Positions 38,784-46,247 of a DNA stretch of 55,952 bases are shown here, piece by piece; the stretch's first letter is position 1, and each line of letters begins with the position of its first letter. The DNA is taken from contig CALCUE010000048.1 of assembly GCA_937906945.1 (NCBI GenBank), positions 1-55,952 of the forward strand, in the 5' to 3' direction. Under the pieces are notes generated by a model. It was not told the origin of the DNA and did not search any database. It saw only the letters and a list, made by a program, of their open reading frames with translations. The position numbers were made by a program, and so were the translations under genes. The stretch comes from an uncultured Clostridia bacterium. GTDB lineage: Bacteria > Bacillota > Clostridia > Oscillospirales > Ruminococcaceae.

Positions 38784-39317
38784 TCAATAGTTGGTCGCTT
38801 TGATTTCGAAATAGGACTGCGGATGGTTGCAGACAGGGCAAACAACAGGAGCGCTTTCACCAACGTGAATGTGGCCGCAGTTGGCGCATTTCCAGATGAC
38901 GATGGAGCCTTTTTTGAAAACTTCGCCATTTTCAAGGTTGGCAAGGAGTTTTTTATATCTTTCTTCGTGTTCGGCTTCGATTTTGGCTACGCCTTCAAAA
39001 CGACGGGCAATCTCTTCAAAACCTTCTTCGCGGGCTTCTTTGGCGAAGGTGGCATACATATCGGTCCACTCATAGTTTTCACCGGCGGCAGCGGCGGCAA
39101 GGTTCTCGGCGGTGGTGCCAATACCGTTCAGATATTTGAACCAGAGTTTGGCATGTTCTTTCTCGTTGTCAGCGGTTTCGAGGAAGAGGCGGGCGATCTG
39201 CTCATAACCCTCTTTTTTGGCTTTGCTGGCGAAATAGGTGTATTTGTTTCTTGCCTGAGATTCGCCGGCGAACGCGGTCATAAGGTTTTGTTCGGTTTTG
39301 GTGCCTTTGAGTTCCAT
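38784..39317 (-). CDS. Rubrerythrin
   Basis: 177 residues. An N-terminal ferritin-like diiron domain (GESQARNKYTYFASKAKKEG, with EIARRFEGVAKIEAEHEERY as the second Glu-x-x-His helix) is followed by a C-terminal rubredoxin-like FeCys4 domain (CANCGHIH ... CPVCNHP). It reduces hydrogen peroxide in the cytoplasm of anaerobes. The ATG (MELKGTKTEQN) follows AAAGGAG. The Fur/PerR-type gene 28 bp upstream on the same strand makes an oxidative-stress pair. Confidence 0.96.
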   Translation of the reverse strand: MELKGTKTEQNLMTAFAGESQARNKYTYFASKAKKEGYEQIARLFLETADNEKEHAKLWFKYLNGIGTTAENLAAAAAGENYEWTDMYATFAKEAREEGFEEIARRFEGVAKIEAEHEERYKKLLANLENGEVFKKGSIVIWKCANCGHIHVGESAPVVCPVCNHPQSYFEIKATNY

Positions 39318-39345
39318 AGTTTTTTCTCCTTTGATATAAAAATTG

Positions 39346-39729
39346 TCAATGGGATGATAAATTATTGCAATCCGGGCAAAGCCCTTCAAAAACAATACTG
39401 CTTCGAACAACGGAAAAACCCGTTGTATTTTGGATCTTCTGATGAATTTCATCCAGCTCCGAAAGTTCGATGTCAAAAGTCCGTCCGCATTTCAGACAAC
39501 GGCAATGCTGATGATTTTTCAAGGTAATGTCGAAACGGTCCGGTCCTTTTGGCATGGAAAGATGAAGAATTTCTTCATCGCCCACCATGTGATTCAAAAT
39601 CCGATAAATGGTGGCCCGGCTGACGGAAGGATAATCGTTGTGAAGATCGCTGTAAATTTCATCGGCCGTCGGATGATCCAAACGGATCAACGCTTCCAGG
39701 ACTGCCGTTTTTTGAACGGTATTCTTTAT
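39346..39729 (-). CDS. Fur/PerR family regulator, apparent ATA start
   Basis: 127 residues if started at ATA 39727-39729. The N-terminal winged helix (TVQKTAVLEALIRLDHPTAD, SVSRATIYRILNHM) and the metal-binding half (HQHCRCLKCGRTFDIE, and CPDC near the end as structural zinc ligands) are all present. GGAGG lies 7 nt before ATA, and the expected N-terminus (K-N-T-V-Q-K) begins exactly there, yet no ATG, GTG or TTG exists upstream in frame. The first standard start is a TTG 39 bp inside (39690), which would remove the first helix. PerR role is inferred from rubrerythrin next door. Confidence 0.85.
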   Translation of the reverse strand: MKNTVQKTAVLEALIRLDHPTADEIYSDLHNDYPSVSRATIYRILNHMVGDEEILHLSMPKGPDRFDITLKNHQHCRCLKCGRTFDIELSELDEIHQKIQNTTGFSVVRSSIVFEGLCPDCNNLSSH

Positions 39730-39754
39730 GATACTCCCTCCTAAATGATATCTT

Positions 39755-39770
39755 GTATTATTTATTATAC
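39755..39770. promoter_or_regulatory. Possible PerR/Fur operator
   Basis: An imperfect AT-rich inverted repeat GTATTATTTATTATAC about 25 bp upstream of the regulator start, overlapping a minus-strand TATAAT. Similar in nature to the Per-box (TTATAATNATTATAA). Would allow autoregulation; weak evidence. Confidence 0.35.
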
Positions 39771-39908
39771 TGATTTTTCTGCTTTTGTCAAGAGAAATTT
39801 TCGATACTTTAAAAATATGCTGTTTTCATATAGGGATTTTTTACCGCTGGATTTATGCCACTTCCGGGATTTATAATGGAAACGGAAACGGGATAGGAGG
39901 GGATTTTA

Positions 39909-40154
39909 GTGAGCTATATTTCTGGTTTCCGGGCCAAAGAGGAAAAAGAAAGGGCATACGACATTCACTATTGGGTGATTCGGGAAGGAACGGATCTTTT
40001 TATTCAGGCGTCAGCGGAAGGCGCTTTCGCTTCGGACATGGTTTTGCTTCCCACCAAAGATATTCAAAAAGCGGAAAAAACAGCGGCTTTTCTGGCGGAG
40101 CACGCCGTTCATCCCTGGCATCTGAAGGATATTCTTTCGGATTTGGGCCTTTAA
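39909..40154 (+). CDS. Small DUF6514-like protein
   Basis: 81 residues. An opening strand region (AYDIHYWVIREGTDLFIQ) and the C-terminal HPWHLKDILSDLGL resemble the 'P-x-HL-x-DV-x-DFL' end of DUF6514 proteins, short clostridial proteins of unknown function. GTG start with AGGAGG 8 nt upstream. Host gene just left of the prophage. Confidence 0.6.
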   Translation: MSYISGFRAKEEKERAYDIHYWVIREGTDLFIQASAEGAFASDMVLLPTKDIQKAEKTAAFLAEHAVHPWHLKDILSDLGL

Positions 40155-40239
40155 GGTAACAAAAATCCTTTTGTCTCATAAAATGGAATAAGTATGCCTT
40201 CCCGAAGGCTGCTTTTATCATTAGGATAGGAGGATTATT

Positions 40240-40350
40240 ATGGCAGAGCAAAAAACAAACGCCGGTACCGCCTTCAAAGAGGCAGTTTGCATTGACGCCG
40301 GGCGGGTTTACGATTCGTGCTCAGAAAAGGACTATACACGTTGTACATAA
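40240..40350 (+). pseudogene. 5' fragment of a host gene interrupted by the prophage (attL side)
   Basis: AGGAGG then ATG 40240 opens 36 codons: MAEQKTNAGTAFKEAVCIDA and GRVYDSCSEKD, then YTRCT and TAA. The first 31 residues match the start of a conserved clostridial protein whose family typically begins with V-C-I-D-x-x-R-V-Y-D-S-C-x-D-K-D-C. The match ends at the Lys-Asp pair, exactly where the serine-integrase prophage begins (integrase stop at 40351). The rest of the gene should lie beyond the window at attR. The crossover probably falls in about 40,325-40,350. Confidence 0.75.
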
Positions 40351-41847
40351 CTATAAGAAGCGAAGCTTCACGGAAACGGAGAAGGGCGCCTTGGTTTTGG
40401 CACGAAAAGAAGGATCCTTGTAGTAGGTGACGGATTCGACGATCTGACGGAGGAGGGCGTTGCGCTGGGCGGCGTCGGAGGCGTCATAGACGTCGAGGAC
40501 GCGGCGAAGCTTTTCGGCGACGGAGGAAAGATCGGAATCGAGAGCGGACTGGCGGCGGGAACGTTCCTCGTTAAGGAATTTCTTTAAGAATGCGGTGCGC
40601 TCTTCCAGGGCGGCGCGGCGATCCAAAAAGGTATCGACATCATAGACGCCTTGCTCCAGAAGGTCATGAATTTTGCTCGTCTGCTCCACGATCTTTTTTA
40701 GTTCCGTTTCGGCGGAGTTGATGTTGGCGTCATAGAGGGAGACGTCCGGAGCGGAGCGGTCGGCGATCCGGACCGAAAGGTCGGAGAGTTGCCGGCGGAG
40801 ATCCTCCAGAACGGCCGCCTCTACGGCGTCGGCGTGGCTTGCCGGGATGCAGCCGGCGGTCCGGCACATAAGCATCGGTTCCCGGAGCTTTTTGCCGGCG
40901 GGGTGACGGATCATCAGGCGACCACAGTTCCCGCAGTAAACAAGACCGGCGAGCGGGTTTTTTACGGTTCCGTTGTAGTATTTCTTATGCCATTTCTTGT
41001 TCATGATCTCTTGAGCACGATTAAAGAGATCTTCGTCGATGATCGGCGGATGGACGCCGGAGACGATCTTACGGTTTTCAGGAGTGCTGACGGTGCGGCG
41101 GCTGCCGTCCGGGTTTTTGATATAATGGTATTTGTCCCAGGAGACCTTACCGATATAGACAGGATTTTTGAGAATGTTGGTGACGGTGCCGCGCTCGAAG
41201 TGATCCGAACGGCGCGGATGAGCGCCGAGGGCGTTGATCTGGGCGGCGATGGACGGAGTGCCGAGACCGCCGTTAACATAGAGATCGAAGATCATCCGCA
41301 CAAATTTTGCCTCTTCCTCGTTGACGGTGAGGGAGGGGCGTTTTTCTATCTTACATTTATCGTATCCGTAGGGAGCGTTAGCAATATAGCCGCCGTCGGT
41401 GACGGTTTTTATAATTCCACGATGGAGGCGCTTTTTAATCATTTTGAGCTCCCGCCGGGCGATAAAGCCCTGGAGTTCGGTGATCTCCTCGTCGGCGTCG
41501 CTTTCAAGGTCGTAGATCTTATCGGGGGTGATGATCTTTGTGCCGGAGCGGCGGAAAGCGTCGAAGATGAGGCCCTGTTCGGCCATGGAGCCACGACCGA
41601 GGCGGTCTATGTCCATGCAAAGGACGCCGTCGTAATTGCCGGTGCCGATGGCCTCCAAAAGAGCCAGCATTTGAGGACGGGCATAGAGGCTTTCACCGGA
41701 GACGACTTCCTCGTATGTGGCTATGATGGAATAGCCTTTGGAGGACGCCAGGGCAACGAGCTGTTCCTTATGGCGGCGCAGCGTTTCTTCCGTGGTGTCG
41801 TGCAGCTCCTCCGCACGAGATTTTCGTAGATAAATAAGAACGTCCAT
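40351..41847 (-). CDS. int: Large serine recombinase (prophage integrase)
   Basis: 498 residues. The N-terminal resolvase domain contains catalytic Ser10 in YLRKSRAEE, with DRLGRGSMAEQG further on. The recombinase domain (GYIANAPYGYDK, VTNILKNPVYIGKVSWDKYHY) is followed by the zinc-ribbon domain (YCGNCGRLM ... CRTAGC) and a coiled coil (about 380-450) that controls synapsis. ATG after GGGAGG. Its 3' end touches the host gene fragment, so it lies at the very edge of the prophage. Confidence 0.95.
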   Translation of the reverse strand: MDVLIYLRKSRAEELHDTTEETLRRHKEQLVALASSKGYSIIATYEEVVSGESLYARPQMLALLEAIGTGNYDGVLCMDIDRLGRGSMAEQGLIFDAFRRSGTKIITPDKIYDLESDADEEITELQGFIARRELKMIKKRLHRGIIKTVTDGGYIANAPYGYDKCKIEKRPSLTVNEEEAKFVRMIFDLYVNGGLGTPSIAAQINALGAHPRRSDHFERGTVTNILKNPVYIGKVSWDKYHYIKNPDGSRRTVSTPENRKIVSGVHPPIIDEDLFNRAQEIMNKKWHKKYYNGTVKNPLAGLVYCGNCGRLMIRHPAGKKLREPMLMCRTAGCIPASHADAVEAAVLEDLRRQLSDLSVRIADRSAPDVSLYDANINSAETELKKIVEQTSKIHDLLEQGVYDVDTFLDRRAALEERTAFLKKFLNEERSRRQSALDSDLSSVAEKLRRVLDVYDASDAAQRNALLRQIVESVTYYKDPSFRAKTKAPFSVSVKLRFL

Positions 41848-41868
41848 GGTAAACCTCCCTTCGGCTGA

Positions 41869-41924
41869 AATGATATCATGATATCATTCTTTTTTTGTGT
41901 TCTATGTTATGGTACATAGAACAC
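41869..41924. repeat. Two palindromes upstream of the integrase gene
   Basis: AATGATATCATGATATCATT (41869-41888) is a perfect 20-bp palindrome, and GTGTTCTATG-8-CATAGAACAC (41897-41924) a 10-bp inverted repeat. Both lie within 80 bp of the integrase start and look like operators of dimeric regulators. Unlike the repressor-type GTGTCTT sites further right. The rest of the gap to 42,014 is AT-rich with no gene. Confidence 0.55.
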
Positions 41925-42014
41925 GAAAAAACGCATAATTACGCCGATTTTTTACTTGACTTATTATAAAAAAGTAGAGTAAAACGCTATAAAAAAATAA
42001 ATAAATTTGTTTAT

Positions 42015-42623
42015 TTAATCATCGTATGGACTTTTCTTGCCGAAATCGTAACAAGCATCGGAATAGCCGGCCCGGTAGCTTTCTTCAAGATCTTCTTCAG
42101 TATAATCATAGGCACTGTATTTATCCTGACATTCCGAGAAACCTTCGGAATAACCTTCGGAATAGCCTTCGCGGCTTCCCCAGTAATACCCGTCATCATA
42201 GCCGGATGCCTGACCTTCGTCGTATCCTTCGTCGTGACCTTCCCGGTAAATCTTCCTGTAATTCTTTTCATAAGCGTCATCATAGGCTCGTTCCACGGCG
42301 ATTTCGGCCTTTGACTTTTCGCGACCGGACATAAGCGAATACATGGTAAGAAGAAGGATCGCCGCACAGACGGGGAACAGAACAAGGTAAACGAGGAAGG
42401 ACGGGAGCTTCAAATCGGCGAAAAGATGGACGATCAAGAAGGAAATAAGCGAGCCGATAAGCAGTCCGGGAATGAAGGAATAAACGATAAAAAGCAGGGC
42501 AGAGAAAAAAGTCATAGAGGAAAAAGAGTTGTCGAGGGACGCGAGAATTAAAACGGAAATTAGACCGCACAGCATTTCAACGAAGGGAGAAATACAAGAA
42601 AGAACAGAATCACGGTCATCCAT
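42015..42623 (-). CDS. Prophage membrane protein with Gly/Tyr/Asp-Glu repeat tail
   Basis: 202 residues. Three N-terminal hydrophobic segments (about 10-30, 37-62 and 72-95) are followed by a hydrophilic tail of repeated EGYxEG / DGY units (EGHDEGYDEGQASGYDDGYY, EGYSEGYSEGF). ATG after GAGGTGA, 2 bp after the repressor stop, so it is cotranscribed with the repressor and expressed in the lysogen. That position often holds superinfection-exclusion or defence genes; such a role is only a guess. Confidence 0.7.
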   Translation of the reverse strand: MDDRDSVLSCISPFVEMLCGLISVLILASLDNSFSSMTFFSALLFIVYSFIPGLLIGSLISFLIVHLFADLKLPSFLVYLVLFPVCAAILLLTMYSLMSGREKSKAEIAVERAYDDAYEKNYRKIYREGHDEGYDEGQASGYDDGYYWGSREGYSEGYSEGFSECQDKYSAYDYTEEDLEESYRAGYSDACYDFGKKSPYDD

Positions 42624-42625
42624 AC

Positions 42626-43258
42626 TTATTTCACCTCGCTTATAAAATAGACGGCTTTGCCGAGGATGCGAATTTCATCCAGAGCAGGACCGGAAATATC
42701 CATCGGCTGATAGAGCGGGTTCTCCGGACGGAGGATCAGACGGTCGGGCATCTTATAGACACGTTTTAAGGTTGCTTCGTTTTCGATGAGCACGGCGGCG
42801 ATCTCGCCGTCATCGACGTCCGGCTGTTGGCGGATCAGAACGACGTCACCGTCCATGATCCGGGCACCGATCATGGAATCGCCCTTACAGGTGAGGGCGA
42901 AATCGGCGGAGGCGGAAGCCGGGACCTTGACGTAGCCTTCCAGGTTCTCGGTGGCGGTGATGGGCTCGCCGCAGGCGATAGATCCGACGAGCGGGATCTC
43001 GACCATATTGGGGAGCGGGATCACGTTGGAGGCGGCGGGAATGGTGGCCTGGCTGTCGTCCCATCCCATCAGATAGGCCGGAGTGGTGTGAAGGGCTTCG
43101 GCCAGCTTTGCGATTTTATCACGCCGCATATTTTCGATGATACCGTTTTCCCATTTACGGACGGTGCTTTTGCCAACGCCAACGATTTTTCCGACTTCTT
43201 CAAGGGTCATATCGTTGGCTTTTCTTAAATTGTAAATTTTCTCTCCGATGTTAGACAT
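42626..43258 (-). CDS. LexA/CI-type phage repressor (XRE HTH + S24 peptidase)
   Basis: 210 residues. The N-terminal XRE helix-turn-helix (MTLEEVGKIVGVGKSTVRKW) is followed by an S24 self-cleavage domain: Ala-Cys-Gly cleavage site in GSIACGEP, nucleophile Ser in KGDSMIGARI and catalytic Lys in EATLKRVY. RecA-stimulated autocleavage would induce the prophage. Divergent from the Cro-like gene; their promoters flank and contain GTGTCTT-type sites. Confidence 0.93.
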   Translation of the reverse strand: MSNIGEKIYNLRKANDMTLEEVGKIVGVGKSTVRKWENGIIENMRRDKIAKLAEALHTTPAYLMGWDDSQATIPAASNVIPLPNMVEIPLVGSIACGEPITATENLEGYVKVPASASADFALTCKGDSMIGARIMDGDVVLIRQQPDVDDGEIAAVLIENEATLKRVYKMPDRLILRPENPLYQPMDISGPALDEIRILGKAVYFISEVK

Positions 43259-43287
43259 AAGAAACTTCCTTTACGTTTTGTAAACCT

Positions 43288-43316
43288 AATATACCATATA
43301 TGTGTCCTTTTTGCAA
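43288..43316 (-). promoter_or_regulatory. Repressor promoter
   Basis: On the minus strand TTGCAA (43311-43316), 17 bp, TATATT (43288-43293). The spacer contains a GGACAC half-site (plus-strand GTGTCC) related to the operator at 43,392. Confidence 0.75.
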
Positions 43317-43358
43317 CATATTTTAAGAAAAAAGTTGCGAAAAATACACAAATTGGTA

Positions 43359-43407
43359 TTGACACCGGAAAAAGAAAGTGATATGCTGATAGTGTCTTAA
43401 AAGACAC
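43359..43407 (+). promoter_or_regulatory. Early promoter with operator
   Basis: TTGACA (43359-43364), 17 bp, TATGCT (43382-43387), with a perfect operator GTGTCTT-AA-AAGACAC (43392-43407) at the expected transcription start. A related site, GTGTCCC-AA-AAGACAC, lies inside the Cro-like gene (43625-43640). Confidence 0.82.
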
Positions 43408-43426
43408 AACGAAACGAGGTGATATT

Positions 43427-43657
43427 TTGAACGACGAAAAGCTCCGTGACGAGATGCGAAAGGCTAAAATCACCATATCGGGGATGTGCAACGTTCTCGG
43501 TATATCAAGAAGCGCATTTTACAGGAAATGCAAAGGAAAATCGGAATTTACTCTTCCCGAAGTGCAGAAAATTGTTGATGTTCTTAAACTGGATTCGCCT
43601 ATGGAAATTTTTTTTGCTTCAAAAGTGTCCCAAAAGACACCTGCGAAGGAGGCGTAA
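43427..43657 (+). CDS. Cro-like helix-turn-helix protein
   Basis: 76 residues. ISGMCNVLGISRSAFYRKCKGKSEFTLPEVQKIVDVL is a helix-turn-helix of the phage antirepressor/Cro type. TTG start after GAGGTGATATT. First gene of the rightward early operon, divergent from the repressor; it contains an operator copy near its 3' end. Likely second half of the lysogeny switch. Confidence 0.82.
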   Translation: MNDEKLRDEMRKAKITISGMCNVLGISRSAFYRKCKGKSEFTLPEVQKIVDVLKLDSPMEIFFASKVSQKTPAKEA

Positions 43658-43660
43658 CGG

Positions 43661-43846
43661 ATGACGACCAAAGAAAAAATCCCGTCCGTGGACGAGACGG
43701 ACGGGAAAAGGGTCATTCCGGTAGTGAGTAAACACCTTTGCACGTTGGGACCGAGCGGGGAATTTACTCTGGATCAGAACGGGGAGCTTCATCCAATTTA
43801 TCATAAGTTAGAAGATGATCCTCTTCGGGGAAACGAACGCCGATAA
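43661..43846 (+). CDS. Hypothetical small prophage protein
   Basis: 61 residues starting MTTKEKIPSVDETDGKRV, with a central TLGPSGEFTLDQNGELHPI segment. ATG after AAGGAGG, 3 bp after the Cro-like stop. No family recognised. Its last 83 bp overlap a convergent frame on the minus strand. Confidence 0.6.
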   Translation: MTTKEKIPSVDETDGKRVIPVVSKHLCTLGPSGEFTLDQNGELHPIYHKLEDDPLRGNERR

Positions 43847-43961
43847 TATCGACCAGATGACGGTTATGCTTCACTTCACGAAACTCGACGTACTCAAAGC
43901 CTTCGTCTTTATAGGCTTTGAGAATGGACTGAAGCTCGTCGATGGCGATTTGCAGAAACAT
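43764..43961 (-). CDS. Possible minus-strand small protein in the early region
   Basis: 65 residues, MFLQIAIDELQSILKAYKDE at the start and an HLVDIIGVRFPEEDH segment, plausible as a folded protein. AAAGGT lies about 12 nt before the ATG. It would be convergent with and overlap the preceding gene by 83 bp, and transcribed against the early operon, which argues for caution. Confidence 0.42.
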   Translation of the reverse strand: MFLQIAIDELQSILKAYKDEGFEYVEFREVKHNRHLVDIIGVRFPEEDHLLTYDKLDEAPRSDPE

Positions 43962-44033
43962 TATTTCACGACCTTTCGTGTTTTTGCTTTCAGCATAGCA
44001 CGGGAGGAAAGAAAAAACAAGGAGGAAAGACCA

Positions 44034-44336
44034 ATGAAAAGCTATCTGAAAGAAGCCTTTGAACAGCAGGACGACGAGATCGTTGTTGCCGGGCTTGAGG
44101 AGATCGAAAGAAACATCCGATCGGCGGCGAGCAGGTACGCAACGCAGGACGCAGTGCTCGTTTACGCGGCGATCAAAGAGGTAGAAAAGAGCCTCGGCAA
44201 ATCGCTTTCTCCGTACGAGAAAGTGATGACAAATCACATCTATAAAAATCCGGAAACGGCGATTACCGACATGATCAGCGCCATGGAAGGCTATGACCAG
44301 GAAGCCTTTGACGAGGAGGCGGAAAATGATGGCTGA
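44034..44336 (+). CDS. Hypothetical prophage protein
   Basis: 100 residues, acidic and helical (YLKEAFEQQDDEIVVAGLEE, then ALVYA-like helices ending EEAENDG). AGGAGG precedes the ATG. It overlaps the DUF3846-like gene by 11 bp, so they are coupled. No recognised domain. Confidence 0.65.
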   Translation: MKSYLKEAFEQQDDEIVVAGLEEIERNIRSAASRYATQDAVLVYAAIKEVEKSLGKSLSPYEKVMTNHIYKNPETAITDMISAMEGYDQEAFDEEAENDG

Positions 44337-44679
44337 AAAGAAGATCCGGTGCGTGGTCGTGCCGGTGGAAGGAGAACCGCGGATCGAAGTGATCCCAAAC
44401 GAGTTGGAAGCGTTCCAGAAGATCGTCGGCGGTTACATCGAGACCGTGAAGCTGGACGCCGTGACAGCACTCGTTTGTAACGAGGAAGGGAAGATCGAAG
44501 GGCTGCCGATCACGGCGCGCCTTATGAACCCGGACGGGAGCCTTTGCGACTACATCATGGGCGATTTTCTTCTTTGCCGGACCGCCGGCGAAGAGTTCGC
44601 CAGTATTCCGGAGACCGGGGCAATTCAAATGAGGGAATACCTTTGTGAGAAACCCCGGATGATATTTTTGAAAGATTGA
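44326..44679 (+). CDS. DUF3846-like protein
   Basis: 117 residues. RCVVVPVEGEPRIEVIPNE, FQKIVGGYIETVKL, LVCNEEGKIEGLP and RLMNPDG ... IMGDFLL match the DUF3846 pattern ('P-x-E-x-I-x-N-x-L-x-x-L-Q-x-x-V-G-G-x-I-E'), found on many phages and conjugative elements. Function unknown. AGGAGG precedes tandem ATGs. Confidence 0.8.
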   Translation: MMAEKKIRCVVVPVEGEPRIEVIPNELEAFQKIVGGYIETVKLDAVTALVCNEEGKIEGLPITARLMNPDGSLCDYIMGDFLLCRTAGEEFASIPETGAIQMREYLCEKPRMIFLKD

Positions 44680-44720
44680 ACGTATGCTTTCCCGAAGTTC
44701 GATAGAAAGGAGGAGAAACG

Positions 44721-44972
44721 ATGGCAGCAGTCAGAGCGGCAGAGAAAATTCCGGAAGAGGAGCGGGAATATCTCGTTCCGGGACGAAAGGACGTGTTCCG
44801 GGCGGACGGCGTCTTTTATATGTACATGGGGAAAAAAGCCGGATGGCATAACCCGGAGAGGCTTTACGTTCTTCCCGGCGGGACCGTTTCCGGAGCTTCA
44901 GGAAGCGTCAACCGGGAAGCGGTCGCGAAGGTTGCCGGAGAGATCCTTATTAAGCAGCTTCGGGGAGCCTAA
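44721..44972 (+). CDS. Hypothetical prophage protein
   Basis: 83 residues, starting MAAVRAAEKIPEEEREYLVP. AAAGGAGG 7-8 nt before the ATG. Contains DVFRADGVFYMYMGKKAGWH and a Ser/Gly-rich loop before a short C-terminal helix. No family recognised. Confidence 0.6.
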   Translation: MAAVRAAEKIPEEEREYLVPGRKDVFRADGVFYMYMGKKAGWHNPERLYVLPGGTVSGASGSVNREAVAKVAGEILIKQLRGA

Positions 44973-44993
44973 CGAAACACAGGAGGTCAAACA

Positions 44994-45170
44994 ATGACGA
45001 TCAAATGCTGGTACGCAAAGAAAGAGTTCGACGGCATGCAGCGGGAGCTGGCGCTTTTGTACGAACCAAAGGCCATTCGGAAAACGGAAAAAGCCGTCCT
45101 TCTGGAATGGGACATTCCGGGACGGGGCGGTTTCCGGCGCTGGGCGCCGAAGACGGCCATTGAAGAATGA
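44994..45170 (+). CDS. Hypothetical small prophage protein
   Basis: 58 residues, MTIKCWYAKKEFDGMQRELA at the start and a C-terminal EWDIPGRGGFRRWAPKTAIEE. AGGAGGT 8 nt before the ATG, 21 bp after the previous gene. Looks like a small nucleic-acid or metabolite-binding protein, but no family is recognised. Confidence 0.6.
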   Translation: MTIKCWYAKKEFDGMQRELALLYEPKAIRKTEKAVLLEWDIPGRGGFRRWAPKTAIEE

Positions 45171-45181
45171 TCCATAAATCC

Positions 45182-45280
45182 TATCCGGTTCGACCGGGCG
45201 GCAGAGTGTTGGCCCTCTGTCGCCGTCTGACCTCCGTGTTTGCCGGACGGCGCGGCTTAGCCGTCCGGTCGAGCCGGATA
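45182..45280 (+). ncRNA. Candidate structured RNA (three-way junction)
   Basis: A 269-bp gap between genes (45171-45439) holds a 99-nt element with three nested helices: P1, 11 bp with one G-U (45182-45192 with 45270-45280); P2, 9 bp with one G-U (45198-45206 with 45215-45223); P3, 9 bp perfect (45243-45251 with 45260-45268). A small hairpin and CCGG-ACGGG-CCGG followed by TTTTAT come next, a possible terminator near 45,300-45,316. No known RNA family is recognised. An open frame crosses the area but lacks a ribosome site and has arginine-rich noise composition. Confidence 0.45.
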
Positions 45281-45439
45281 GGGACAAGCTTTCGGGCTTG
45301 CCGGACGGGCCGGTTTTATGGTTTACGGCACCGTCTGCATCCCCCTTTCTATTACGGACGAAACGGAAGCACTTTTTTCCTTTCTTGCTTCCGCCGTCCG
45401 GCAAACCCGAAAACACAAAAACAACAGGAGGCCAACAAA

Positions 45440-45598
45440 ATGAAAAACATCGACGATCTTTTAGGATTTATTATGATTTTTTCCTTTCTTATAGGGAGCG
45501 CCGGCGCGGAGTGCGTTCCGGTGCTCGTGGGGTGCTACACCGTTTCGGCGGCGATCGCCCTTTATTTTTACATAAAAGAGGGGAAACATCATGCTTGA
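45440..45598 (+). CDS. Small prophage membrane protein
   Basis: 52 residues: short hydrophilic start (MKNIDDLLG), then two hydrophobic stretches (FIMIFSFLIGSAGA and VLVGCYTVSAAIALYFYI) and a basic end. AGGAGG lies 8 nt before the ATG. Overlaps the next gene by 8 bp. Confidence 0.6.
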   Translation: MKNIDDLLGFIMIFSFLIGSAGAECVPVLVGCYTVSAAIALYFYIKEGKHHA

Positions 45599-46247
45599 AA
45601 AGTTAAGAGCGGAAATTCAGCTTACGGCGCAGCGGTGCCTGCACTGTGGGAAACGGCTGCGGCTGTCGCTGGTGGATCTCGGTGACGGGGACATGGTGGA
45701 CGCGGTTTTCAGCTGCGAGAACAAAGACTGCGCCGCTCACCGTCACAAGCTCCATTCCTTCCGGAGGATGACCGAGGCACTGACCGAAGAGGCACTTCTG
45801 ATGGTGCCGGAGGAAGAAATGGAAAAATATAAACGGTACCGCGCGGCAGCGCTTCGGGCGGCGATCAAGTGCCCGATCTGCGGAACAGCGGAACGGTACG
45901 TGCGGTCCGGCGTCGGATCCACGGGACGGCTTCTGCATTTTTATATGTGCGCGAACAATTTTTGCCCGAACCGGGACCAGATCAAGATCGAACTGACGGA
46001 AGAGGACGTCTTGAAGATCGAGGCGAAGAAAGAAGAAACGACCTGCCCGGTCTGCGGGAAGGAAAGAGGCTGCAGCGTCCGGTGTCCGAAAGAGGGCGCT
46101 TTGATCTGCGAGAGCCATTGTTCCGGATGTGAATTCCACGAGGAACGGAGCGGCCATTGCCGTTTCCGGAAGAAGAACGAAGCAGAGAAAGAAGCCAGAG
46201 CCGCCGTGGACGGGCGGAAGTGGTTCAACAGAATTATAAACCGATAA
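45591..46247 (+). CDS. Multi-zinc-ribbon prophage protein
   Basis: 218 residues with several Cys pairs suggesting three or four zinc sites: CLHCGK with CENKDC, CPICGT with CANNFC, CPVCGKERGCSVRC, and CESHCSGC. No catalytic domain recognised. The last ribbons could bind nucleic acid. ATG overlaps the previous stop. Confidence 0.65.
   Translation: MLEKLRAEIQLTAQRCLHCGKRLRLSLVDLGDGDMVDAVFSCENKDCAAHRHKLHSFRRMTEALTEEALLMVPEEEMEKYKRYRAAALRAAIKCPICGTAERYVRSGVGSTGRLLHFYMCANNFCPNRDQIKIELTEEDVLKIEAKKEETTCPVCGKERGCSVRCPKEGALICESHCSGCEFHEERSGHCRFRKKNEAEKEARAAVDGRKWFNRIINR

Noticed and set aside
40789..41829. 346-codon plus-strand frame opposite the serine integrase
   Set aside because: Antisense shadow; the integrase has all catalytic and zinc residues on the minus strand.
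45167..45598. 143-codon frame read from 45,167
   Set aside because: Only its last 52 codons, from the ATG at 45,440 with AGGAGG, look like a protein; the front part is arginine-rich and covers the structured RNA candidate.
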